A DNA stretch of 64,000 nucleotides from Strix aluco (lineage: Eukaryota; Chordata; Aves; Strigiformes; Strigidae). A program made the position numbers and the translations under genes. Below, piece by piece: positions 13,896-24,815 of this stretch (the stretch's first letter is position 1; each line of letters starts with the position of its first letter). The stretch lies in contig NC_133934.1 in the NCBI RefSeq assembly GCF_031877795.1, positions 103,542,610 to 103,606,609 on the forward strand. The letters are read 5' to 3'. Under the pieces are notes generated by a model that worked only from the letters and a program-made list of their open reading frames with translations, was not told the DNA's origin and searched no databases.

Positions 13896-16800
13896 CTTAC
13901 TGCACACTGCTGACTGAAATCTGCTAATTTAGTAGAGCCTAAAGCACCCGAGGGAGGCCTGGTGCACGGGTGACAGCCCAAATCTTGGCTGTCCCAGCAG
14001 ACATCAAAGTGGGTACGTTTGCAGCTGGAAGCACCAACTGCTTTAACACTGTAGGTGCTGGTTTTACCAGTTCATATTCCTTGTGGTTGCACAGAGGAGG
14101 GGACTGGTAGCACATACTCTCCAGGGAGCTCCTCAAACACCTATTTAAAATCAGTCCCTGCCCTGGGGAGCTTACAGCCCAAAGCCCGGTCGGAGATGCT
14201 CTGGGCCACAAGCCCGGTGCGGGCTGTGACTCCATGTCCTACAGCAGCATTTTGCGTCTGCTGGTTTGCAGTGCCCTAAGGTGCGCGTGTAGCCTGCCCA
14301 GGTGAGGAGCAGCAGAGCTGCACAGGATGGCAGTGGCTTTGACCGTGACACACACAGTGAGCACCAGAGATGGAGCCAGTCCCAGCCTTTGTCAGCCTGT
14401 GCCACTGCTGTTACCAGAAGGTGCTTTTAAGGAGAGGTGATGTTTTACTTTCTCACTGTCCTAGGTGCTTTTAAGGAACAGGCTGAGCTGCAGCATAAGA
14501 CACCAACATTCTGTACCTCAGTTTTCCCCACTGGGGACTTGCAGCATTTGTACTACAAATATTTTGAGAGGCTAATACCACATTCAGTCAGAGTCACTGC
14601 TGTTATCACAATTCCTAATTTAAATTGCTGGCTGTTTGCTAGCAAAAACATCTCCTTCCCTCTCCCTCATTCCTTTGGTATTGATCAGCCTGTTCTGTTC
14701 TGGCTTCTCGCAGGGAGGTTTTCTCCTGGGACATCTGCAGCCCCAGTTGGCAGATGTTGGAAGCACACAGCTCTCACGAAGGACCCTCCTGGGGACTCTT
14801 GAAACCGTGCCAGCAGCGTAGCTGACATTGCACATGAGATCTGTGAGGTGCTGTGCAGGGACAGGGCCCAACAGGTTCCCAGTCCACAAAAGGGAGATGC
14901 TCTGCGTTTATGCAGGAGCAAGTTCATTAGGTGTATGACTACAGCTGTGCAAGAAATAATTTAGCTGCCAGCAGTGAGAGGGAGAGAGACACTGATGTAG
15001 CTGCCACAATACATGAGAAGAATCATCCTATCTGCAGTTTGTTGCAGATCATGCCACATGCATACAGTTCAAATCATTTCCTCTTTCTTCTACATTTCTT
15101 GTAATGCCAAAGGCAGCTGTGCGTGTCGAGCTCTCACTTTTAAGAGCAGATCTTCAGTACATAGTTCAATCATGTCTGAGTAGGAGCCAAAAAAACCCCC
15201 AACTGATGTTGATGGGATAAAGGGACTTACTTCCCATCCGGGAGAGAAGTCAGTCATTGCAGCAAGATCCATGTCAATCATAAGTCACAATCACGCAGCT
15301 CCCTTATCCCTGTGCTCAGGGACCAAAGAACTGAGCAGGTTCCCTGCCGAGGCCTTAATGTCTTGCAGATATTTGCATTTACCATCACTGCTGCTTTTTC
15401 TCACCACTGCTTCATAAAAAAAGATAAAATGAAATCCCATGCAAAGCAGCTCAGTCACTCTGCGCCAGCTTGCACTTTCCTTTCTGACGAGCTCCTGGAG
15501 GCTCAGTTCAGAGGTGGTGGGCTCCTGTTGCTTCAGTGGAGGTTGAAAGCACATGGCACCTCTCTGCTTTAACCCTTTAAAGGGTGACATTTGCAGTACT
15601 TGCTCTCCATTTTGAAGCTTGCTTTCTTCTGATTGTCATGACTGTTTACATCCACTGCTGGTGAGTTATGCCCTGAACTCTGGATTTCCACACACTGAGG
15701 TTAAGCAGGACCGGGCTCTGTATGCTTCACTGATCTCACACATCTTGTCTTTGACTTCCTCCTGTGGTTTGCTGAAGCAGGTCCCTGACAGCTAGAAGGA
15801 TAGGGCTTGAGGTGCCAGGCGCTGGAGTGCGGCGGGGACAGGGACACCTCCTGCTCCAACCACGGGCTCTGATGTCAGGAGCACTTGTGCCCGATGGCCA
15901 GCCTCAGATGGGGACCGAGCTGCCACCAAGAGCAAACAGCATCCACTTTGCATGTGTCACAGCATTGCTCTTTGGGCTAAGTGATGATGAAACTTGATAA
16001 AAAATTCTGCCCTATCATTAGGGTACACTTGCCTTTTAGTTCACCCTTAAAAGCCCCCTTTGCGATGGGGCCTGGCAGTGCTGTATCATTCACCTCTGCG
16101 CTGGGCCAGCCTGGGGCAAAAGCTCTTGGTCTCCTTGCAGTGCCAGCGGGTAGACGTGGGGGAAGGGACACCGAGGGACAGGATCACTTGTGCTGTGTCA
16201 GCACCCTGCACAGCAGCAGGATTTGCACCAATGCAGCATTCGCCTGAGCACCCCAGCTCAGGCGGGAGGCTTGCCACTGCCTGAAGGGAGGCAACTCCCA
16301 AGTGATTTCTTTGCTATCCTCAGAGACAGGACTCAGATGCTCTGAGGATTGGAGATGAAGATGATATTTCATGTGCCATTAAGCAAAATGATTGATAGGG
16401 CTACATGGAGCTGTCTTTATCCTGTGCTTACAAGAAATACGCAGTTTCTATCGACACCATTCAAGGGCCCAGCTGTAAACTCAGTGAAGCGGAAAGGCTG
16501 CAGAGATAACATTTTCCTTATGGTGATGTTGAGAAGCCATGTGAGGTGGCATTTAATGACGAATGTGCTTACAATGCAAGGGACTTGCCTCCAGGAAGAG
16601 GACACACCGAGCTGCGTTTGTGTTATTGCTGAATGAAAGCATCTGCGTGGGAAATACCTAACACTCCCTGGGTCATATGCGTTGGCTTCACACCTTGGGC
16701 TGAATCAGTCTCCAGACACGGTCTAACTCATGGGCAGAATGTCCAACAGCACAACACTGGTTGGTGTCAGAATCAGCATCAGTTTACCTACCAGAAGCTG

Positions 16801-19800
16801 TACACTTGCCACAGATGGATTTGCAGCCCCAAAACTTTCAGCACAAGAGTGCCCTCAGAATCAATTTTGAAAATATCACCTCCCATGAACTGAGTTTTCT
16901 TCTTGGTATATTTAGAGCAGCCAAAAGATGGAGTCAATGGGTAGAGGGAATAGGAGGTACACGTGTGAGGGGGGTGAGTGCTGTGACAGTGAGAGGCAGC
17001 CAAGCAGACCTGATAGAAGGCTGCTAGCTGTAAGGCTAACTGAAGACTTGTCCCTGTGCAAGCACGAGGAGTTTAATAGCTATTATATTGATGGCAATTG
17101 GATGCAAATTTGGGGGTTGGCTTTTCAGAGACAACACAGTAAGCCCCAGATCGGAGGTATACCCAGTTCACATGACTAAGGAAAAGAGTGGGAGAGGAAA
17201 TTCTGCTATGTTGCAACTGCAAAAGCTTAGGAGAAAAATTTTTCAGGTGAGTGAGAAAGCAAACACCTGAAGTTTCCAATGAGTAAGAAAAAATGAAATA
17301 AATTCTTGTTTCCTGAGTCTACAGAAGTAATCTGTTTCAGTTAGAAAGTTCTCAATACGATTTTAATCATACCAATTTTTTTAAACGATACATTGTTTCT
17401 AGCTGAAACAAAGCAGAGCAATACATTTCCTTTGAAAACCAGAACATTTTGAATTATTCCACTTGTTCTTAAACTCAAATCAGAAAATTTAGAGATATTA
17501 GCACTCATTCCCAGAATGCTAGGCTCACACCTTCTGCATGCACTTCTGCACAGTCTTTTGTGAGAAATGTCTGTGGTCATTCTTGTGGCACGGAGCTGCA
17601 ATGTGCTCTACTGAGACGCTCTTCTCTAATTTTGTGCAGCGCATGGATGCAGCTCATTTCTCTTGTCTTCTGCCTCTCAGCACAGCTGTTTTAAGGAAGA
17701 GGCTTCCCAGAGCACCATGCCTGGGAAGGTTTGGTCATGCCACCGTGCGCCTGAAACTGTTCATGGAAGGAACGCCAACTTCCAAGTAACCTGCGCCGTT
17801 TCCTTTTCCCACTTTGCCCGGACTTCTCTGAAAAAGGAAACGAAGAGTTATCATTTCCTTACTCTGCAAGTCCCTCAGATAGAGAGTGGCTCACAGAGGG
17901 AAGTGGGTGATCAGATCACCTTAGGAGTCAGCTGCATGGGGAAGGGAAACTGGATTTGCATGCCATCACCCAGGGGCAGAAGGCAATCCCAGCCAAAAGT
18001 CCCAGCCTTTCCTGGACCTGCTCACCTCCCTTCCCCTGGGACAGAGCCAGAGGGGAGGATATCGTGGGGAAAGCCTAAGCATTTTTGTGTGAAAAGTCCT
18101 ACCTGGGCTGTGAAGGGGATGAGACCACCTCGGCAGTGGACCTGGGGGACCTGCTGGACCTGTGTCTGCTGCCGGTGGTGTCTCACCTAGTCACCCCAGT
18201 GGCACTGCTGACAATTTCCCCTCTGCCTTCTTGCCATTTCACAGTTGCTGAACATGCCTTCGTGCTGTTTGATTGCCTGTTTAAACCCAGCTGACCGCAG
18301 GCAAAGCCTGCCAGCCTCCCACACTGCTGCCTAGTTATTTCAGTTTCCACATGTTTGAGCTCTGTCTTGTGACAGTGATTGTCAAGGCAGGAGACATGGC
18401 AATTTGTGAGCTTTCCCTCGCTGCCGTGGGGTAGTCCAGCATCTCAGCACCACGCGTTTCTGCTGGCTGCTGCTGGGGGTCAGGGTTGCAAGGATGGGAG
18501 CATGGAGAGGTCTGGGGCAGATGGATGGACAGATGATGTTGGATGTTTTAGTACATCTCAGGAAATTTCATGGGATGTTTGAGAGGAGGTGGAGGTCAGG
18601 TGTGCTTAGGGGTGAGTGGGTGGTGTGAATCCCCCTCCTCCAGAGGGTTTTCCCCAAGCCACCCTCCGCACAGCCCAGGATAAGGAGCCTCCATGCAGCT
18701 TGGGGGAGGGCTTGTTTGTTTTCTTTGCTGGGACAGAACGTCTCAGAGAAGCTGCTGCTAGAAGTCAGATCTAAGTTTTTAGATGAAAACCAGAAGCATC
18801 AGCCTTGACACATGCCAGAATGGAAACCCATCCTATTAGAAAAAAACAAAAGAAGAGGGTGGTTTCATTCTGCGTGCTGCACAGGCCAGGCAGCCATCCT
18901 TACCGACTCTCAGTCCTTCTCGGCTCAGCATGCACACAGAGCTTTGACTGAGACATGGCATGTCCTTTTCCCAGACAGAGCGGCAAAATACCATGTGCGT
19001 CCTTCCACTCTGCATGAGTGAACACCATGGGCTCTCCTTTAACACCGGCCAGTGCTCCTTCCCGGGGGGTTGTGTCTCGCTCAACGCCTGGGCACTCCCT
19101 GGAGCAAACAAGGAGAGTTGCTGAAGCGGAGCAGCAGCGCTCACAGAGATCTTCTGTAGAGCCTTGGGAAACTCCCTCCTCCGAGCTACTGAAATCCAGG
19201 GGTAATAATTAACTGAGCTAAGTGTTGCACTGTAATTGCAGCTGTGCGCCCTTCATGGAGTGCAAGTGTGTTAAAAATATTTGTGTTTTAAGGCTCTTTC
19301 TTGCAGCACTTTGCACATATTTGCTCTTTTTTTCTTTCAGCTGGAGGGATGAAGAGTTTCCCTTGAAAGATGTGCAGGAAAATGAATCTGAATTAGCTAA
19401 AACTGGGAATGAGAAAAGGATTTAAATTTAAGGGGTGCAGGCTTGTTCCTTTGGAGGAGGGAAGCCCCCAGGGCTGGCGGTGGGCAGGCAGGAAGCTGTA
19501 CCCCCGCTGCTGGAGAGGCAATGGAGCCTGGTGCCATGGCTCATGGCTGCTGTGAAGAGGTAAAACTGCAGAAAAGAGTGAGTGGGGAAAACCCCAGCTC
19601 TCTTCTGACAGGGACTGGAAAGTCCTGTTTGGAAAACTGGACAAGGAGATGGTCCTGGGAAAATCTGAGCATTGGAGCAAGGGGAGGGAGGGCAGTCAAA
19701 CCTCCTAGGTGTTGGGGGGAGTTTCTGTTTCAACCCCTCTGGACTTGTCTTCTTACATTATGGCCTGATAAATGTGTCAGTGGTTAAAGGGAGCCTTTTG

Positions 19801-22800
19801 GCCCTGATTTTAACCCTTCAGAGAGCTGTCTGATGGGGAGGTGAGAGGTGCCAGAACTGTGACATGTGCTTGCTGGTGCTGTCCTGGCTGGTGTGAGGGG
19901 ACAGGACTTTCCTGCTCCCTCATCCCCCAGGGTCCTGTGTAGCTCTCGCTCTCCAGCAAAATGCTGCTGCTGGAAGCATGGCAATGCTGGAAAATCCCAT
20001 TCTCCACCCCCCTGAAGTGGGAGTGGGCTTTTGTCCAGGGCTTTTGTCCCTGCCATCCCTGCACTCCATTCTGCAATTCTTTCTTTTAGGAACAACCAGA
20101 TGCTTAATTATTTCCACATTTCAGTTTCTGCAGAAAAATTATCTGTGCTGGGCCCCTCCCTGGCCCAGAGTTCACCACCATTGAAGATTTTCCATTAAAA
20201 TAGGTCACAAATTATACTTGTCCTCCTCCATGGTGTCTTTCCTCAGGTTTTGTTGCTGGTTCCACCTTTTCCTTTCCTCACTCAACCATCATGCTCATAC
20301 AAATCTGAACTGAAGCTGTGTAGCAAAACCAGCAGCAGTGGGGCTGACACTTTTGAGGATAGATTAAGGGACCTGGTGGCCTCACTGCCTTCTGGTGCAT
20401 CAAGTCCTGCTGGGGCAGGCAGGTTAGATGTGTCCACAAGCTGGATGCAGGGTACATGCTTGGTAAACACTGTCCATTGGCCCCTGTGTGGCCCTATAGT
20501 CCTTCTTGGTGTGTAAAATGCTAAGCAGTCAATAGGGAGCCCCTTCATACATTAAAAGACTGAAGAATGATGAGGACAGCAAGAATTAAGGCCTCCAAGT
20601 TAGGACTGTGGCCCCTCATGATGTCCAATCCCATTAGCAGGCAGGTGGGCAGGCAGCTCCTGGGGCTGCTCATGTCACCTTTCCCTGCTGATGGAGCTGA
20701 GACACCCACACCTATGCATCAAACAGCCCACACAGCCCAAGCTGCGTGAGAGGAGCACGCTGCACCATCACCCGAGAGCAGCAGAGCGTGGTGAAAGGTT
20801 TTTGCTCATGACTGTAAAGGTCAGGCTGGCACTGGAGCCAGTGGGAGGGCGCAGCCTCCCTGTGCATGTCCCTAGGTGCAGGGTTGCCTTTTGCCCTTGC
20901 TTTTAACACTTCCCAAAGCTGCAGTGAATGGAAGAGAAGGGTTCCAAATTTACTGGGTAAAAATCAGGCCGTGGGGGTCTGCTCTGTGCCATTGCCGCCC
21001 TGGCAGCCTGCATTTTATCTGTCACCACCATAAGGTTCTTGAGAAATCCAGGGCTGATGCTGAGTGAGCTGAAAGGCAGGAGAGCAGGGACTGAAGGTGG
21101 CCCCTGGGTGGTGGGTGGGGCAAGGGGGATCTGCAGGGTGCTGGAGTGTGAGGAGGAAGAGGCGGGTGTGGAAGGAAATGGGGAGTTCAACTCTTTGTGT
21201 GCAATATAAGGAAGTATGGGGAATATCCCTGTGGGATTATCAACGACATTTACAAGAATGAGCAGCAGGGATCGGCTGGAAACAAAAATGCAGCCTCATG
21301 CTGTGCAATAGCATGATGGATGATTAAGTTCATGGTGAGCTGGTGTTGCAGGAGAAGGGAGAGGGAAAACCTGCAGAAAGGTGCTCACCCTGGAAGGGTG
21401 AAAACAGCAGGCAGAGGTGGACATGGGTGCTGAGAGCAGTAAGAGCAGAGGACAGAGACATGGCAGGAGCTGAGGAGAGGAAGAAGGCTAATGGAGAGAG
21501 GGTCAGAGTCAGGAAACTGAAACTGAACTTCACAGGACCTTGATCTGCAGCAGCATGGCTGCCCTTGAAGCTTGCTGAGCCAGCCAGGGCAGGTGGCGAA
21601 GGTGCTGGGAGAGAATTTTGAACCCTAGGCCAGCACAGGGAAGCACTGGCAGGAGGACAAGCAACAGCAAGCTAGCGTGCTCTGCTAATAGCAGCTGTGG
21701 TGACTGAATAAGGAAAAAGTGATGCTGGCAAAACAGTTGTGTAGGGAGTTCTTGCTCCAAGTCCTACAAATGGAAGCATGTAACATATCTGCCAGAGTGC
21801 CAGGAAGGTAGCATGAAGGCAGGTTATCACTAAAACCACTCTCAGAAGATCTTTCTAAAGGCATAGGCGTGAAGAAGCCAGAGACAGGTTGAACATGCAG
21901 CAGTTAAGGGCACGTGTTTGAAACTGGGGTGCGGGGGGTGACCTACTGTGGACAATCTTGTTATATCGTCAAGTGAACAGGCAAAGTTCTGCACTGAATA
22001 GCCCCATGTTAGCAATGCACAAATACACAACATGCCCCAACCTATTTTGCTAGCAAACACATATTCTCACATTAATCTCCGTCCTACTTGCTTTACCTGT
22101 GGTTCCTCTGCATACGATACTTGGTTACTTTCACATGGCTGGCAGAGGCAAACAGTAGCATAACCAGCCTGCGGTACCTGGGCAATGATTTGTTTAGCTG
22201 CAAAACTTCCTTGTACAGTAAAGCATTTGCTTAATTTATTAAGTCATTATAGAATTCTTGCAAGATTATAGCAGCACCTTCCCAAGGTACTGTTTGAATG
22301 TTACAATGGACAGCAGAGAATGTACCACTGCCTCTGAAACTACTTGACCAATCTGGTATTGCTGATAACTGCACTTTCCTCCCTCCCTCTGGCCTTCGAA
22401 TAAAAAGTATTTGCATTCAGATGGTATCTATTTAAATATTTGCATACCAGGTCCAGCCGTGTACCGGAGCACTTCCAGAACACTGATATCTATAGCTGGT
22501 GAATGACTCTGCAGGGCCTTGACAGCATTTCCAACTCCTATTTTGCAAGGAGGAACCTGAGCGTGGCTAATGAGAGGAACACTGCCTTTTCTATTTTCAG
22601 CCGTGGCGACATCGTGTTTAGTCAAGAAAGGCTGAAAGTCACTTGGGATTCTTTGCTGGCAAAAAACGTGTAACAGCAGGTGGACAAACCCCCCCAGTCC
22701 CCATCCCCAGCTCAGATTTAGCAGTTGTTCAAGAGTGCAGGGTGAGTCCCCAAGAAGAAGAAGGGTTTGGCAGATTCTCACCCAGCCCCATACCTGGAAA

Positions 22801-23557
22801 ACTTTGCAGGTTTGCAATGCAGGCACGGCCCTCTCTGCCAGAAGGAAGTTTCAGTGCATACACCTGAGCTGTGCTCATGCAATGAGAGTGGAAGGGATAT
22901 AAAAATGACTCAGGATGACAATTTTATAATAATCCTTTCCACAACGGCCTTTGGCTCCCATGCAAATTAGGAAGCACCCAGCCAGCTGTGGTGCTCTTCC
23001 TCATACCAGAGAGCCCTCCTTAGAGCAGGTCATGTATCAGGAACCCCTGGGGAAGAGCAGGGCTGAAAAGGGAATGGGTGTCCCTGTGCAATCTGGAACC
23101 ATGGCCTTCTGCGGTGCCCTGGGCCAGGCTGGGCACCAGCAAGCACAGAAGTCCCCTGGCCAACACTCTTGGCAGAGCTTGGTCCTGCATCAGAAGCTCT
23201 GCTGCACTCCGTCCCCATCCACGGGGTTATGGCACAGCTGGAACAGGACATGGTCACCCTTCACGCAACCCATCCTTTATGTGGTCACACAATGGGCTAA
23301 AATTAGTCCTGCACTGCGACACACTGCCAACAGATAATCAGGTGCAGGTGAGAATTTGAGCAGAGTGATTCTGCCTGAATGCTGGAGAGAAACACACAGG
23401 AGTAACTGAAGCAAGTTAAAGCCACATCCTCCACCACTGTGAATTAGACAATGAGAGCTGTAGCTCCTGCAGAGGGGAGCAGGGGAGGCCCCACGCCTGA
23501 ATTTCAGGGGTAGAAGGCAGCAGCCTGTGTTCCCGGGCATGTGCTCCTTCTTCCCGC

Positions 23558-23567
23558 GGAAATCCCC
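23558..23567 (-). promoter_or_regulatory. 3'-flanking kappaB site GGGGATTTCC
   Basis: It is a perfect kappaB decamer on the minus strand, about 0.5 kb beyond the inferred NFKBIA 3' end. A second perfect site is at 23807. Confidence 0.4.
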
Positions 23568-23806
23568 TTTGGAAAATCCGAAGGTGTCCAAGTTCAAACC
23601 GGATCTGGGCTGAGTGATAAATGAGAGGGTGAGCAGGCGCGGGGCTGCTCTGCAAACCTCCAGCCTCCCCTGGCAAGTCCCGGCAAGAGCTGCTGGGTAT
23701 CAGAGCTGGAACAAAAGGTGCCATGAGGGCGGATGGGTGGGTGCTGCCAGACGATCTCAAAACCCCCTCTCTAGCAGCCGGGCAGCCTGGTGCTTGGGTG
23801 ACAGGG

Positions 23807-23816
23807 GGGGAATCCC
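23807..23816 (+). promoter_or_regulatory. 3'-flanking kappaB site GGGGAATCCC
   Basis: It is a perfect kappaB decamer about 0.26 kb beyond the inferred NFKBIA 3' end, at the edge of a G-run. With 23558-23567 it forms a pair within 260 bp. Confidence 0.4.
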
Positions 23817-24072
23817 AGCCCCCCTGGCCTGCCTGCCGCAACGGGCGCAGGAAATTACACCTACGTCTGCTTCCAAAATTAGCTGCAGCAGAAGGGCTGA
23901 GAGCTGTGAGCTGCTTAGATGTCCTACTGCTGCCGAGGTGAACCACCTAAAACCCCCGAGCCTGTGACCCCATTCGTCTAGTAGGTGTTAAATGTTTCTT
24001 AAAAAGCAAACCAGGTGGATTCCCACTTATCTCCAGACGACGAGGTGGGCAATGAACCATTTCACAGACCAG

Positions 24073-24767
24073 GTACAGTAATCTGACTTTTTTAATAAAT
24101 ACATATCTCACATGTACCAAAATAATTATAAACAAAAAATGTACAGTATTTACACAATATACAATTGCTAAAAAGTGTAGCAATTATGACACACACGGTG
24201 TGAAACACACTGTTTCCAATGCCCACAGTCAACATTATTGCTACTTTCTCCTGGCAGCCAGGAGGTCACCAGTCCCTTGGTTTGACTCCTCTGCCTGGGA
24301 TGCCGCACCGAGAGCAGCTGAGGTTGGTCAGTAAGGCCAGGGAACACCACCAGCGCAACACAAATTAACACACAGTCTCCGAGAAGATGGGGTGTTGATA
24401 TGAGCCTGGCTTGCCACGAAAGGACACGTGTTCCTCATGGTACTTAATGCCACAAGATAGCTCTCTGTAACCAGCAGGTTGGATGTGCAGTCTGTTACCT
24501 CTGTAGAGTTGAGAAGAGTGGCTATGTGGCTCTTTATCAGGTAATGTGCATGATCACAGATCTCTACTGGTGTTACACATCCCTCTCCTGCATTTAAACA
24601 GGCCAGAACCTGGAACTGTCCTGTTACAGTTACATGCTCCTTGCTGGGCAGTGTAGTATTTCCCTCCTGTTTTTTTCCCTCCAAATTGCGACTTTCTTTT
24701 TAAATGAAGAAAGTCAGTCCTTTTTTTAAACATATGTACACAGTCACTTTTCACAGAAAGCTCTGCT
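24073..24767 (-). other. NFKBIA: NFKBIA 3' untranslated region
   Basis: About 0.7 kb lies between the TAA stop and the expected cleavage site. The distal 150 bases are AT-rich, contain AUUUA cores on the RNA strand (for example within UAUUUAUUAAA at about 24091-24101), and resemble the conserved distal 3'UTR I recall for mammalian NFKBIA. AU-rich elements suit a rapidly turned-over immediate-early mRNA. The exact 3' end is inferred, not shown. Confidence 0.75.
24091..24096 (-). terminator. NFKBIA polyadenylation signal ATTAAA
   Basis: The plus strand reads TTTAAT, so the transcript carries ATTAAA, the commonest variant signal. Cleavage would be expected about 15-25 bases downstream, near 24070-24080. 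No canonical AATAAA was found on the minus strand between here and the stop codon. Confidence 0.65.
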
Positions 24768-24815
24768 TTAAAATGCCAGCTGTCGTCCTCCAATAAGGCA
24801 GTCATCATACATAAG
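24768..24815 (-). CDS. NFKBIA: NFKBIA coding exon 6 (C-terminal 15 residues and stop)
   Basis: The acceptor CTTGCAG precedes CTTATGTATGATGAC. The exon encodes [15 protein letters not shown] and a TAA stop at 24768-24770, which matches the conserved end of vertebrate IkappaB-alpha. The upstream intron is 495 bp. It continues into the 3'UTR. Confidence 0.95.
   Translation of the reverse strand, partial: LMYDDCLIGGRQLAF

Larger units (their letters stand above)
13896..24072. other. Intergenic sequence between CR1 and NFKBIA 3' end
   Basis: No coding gene or RNA gene recognised. GC content is moderate and open frames look random. The last 0.5 kb carries the 3'-flanking kappaB pair. The stretch at about 22180-22450 is unique and AT-rich and might be a weak conserved-element candidate. 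Confidence 0.6.
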
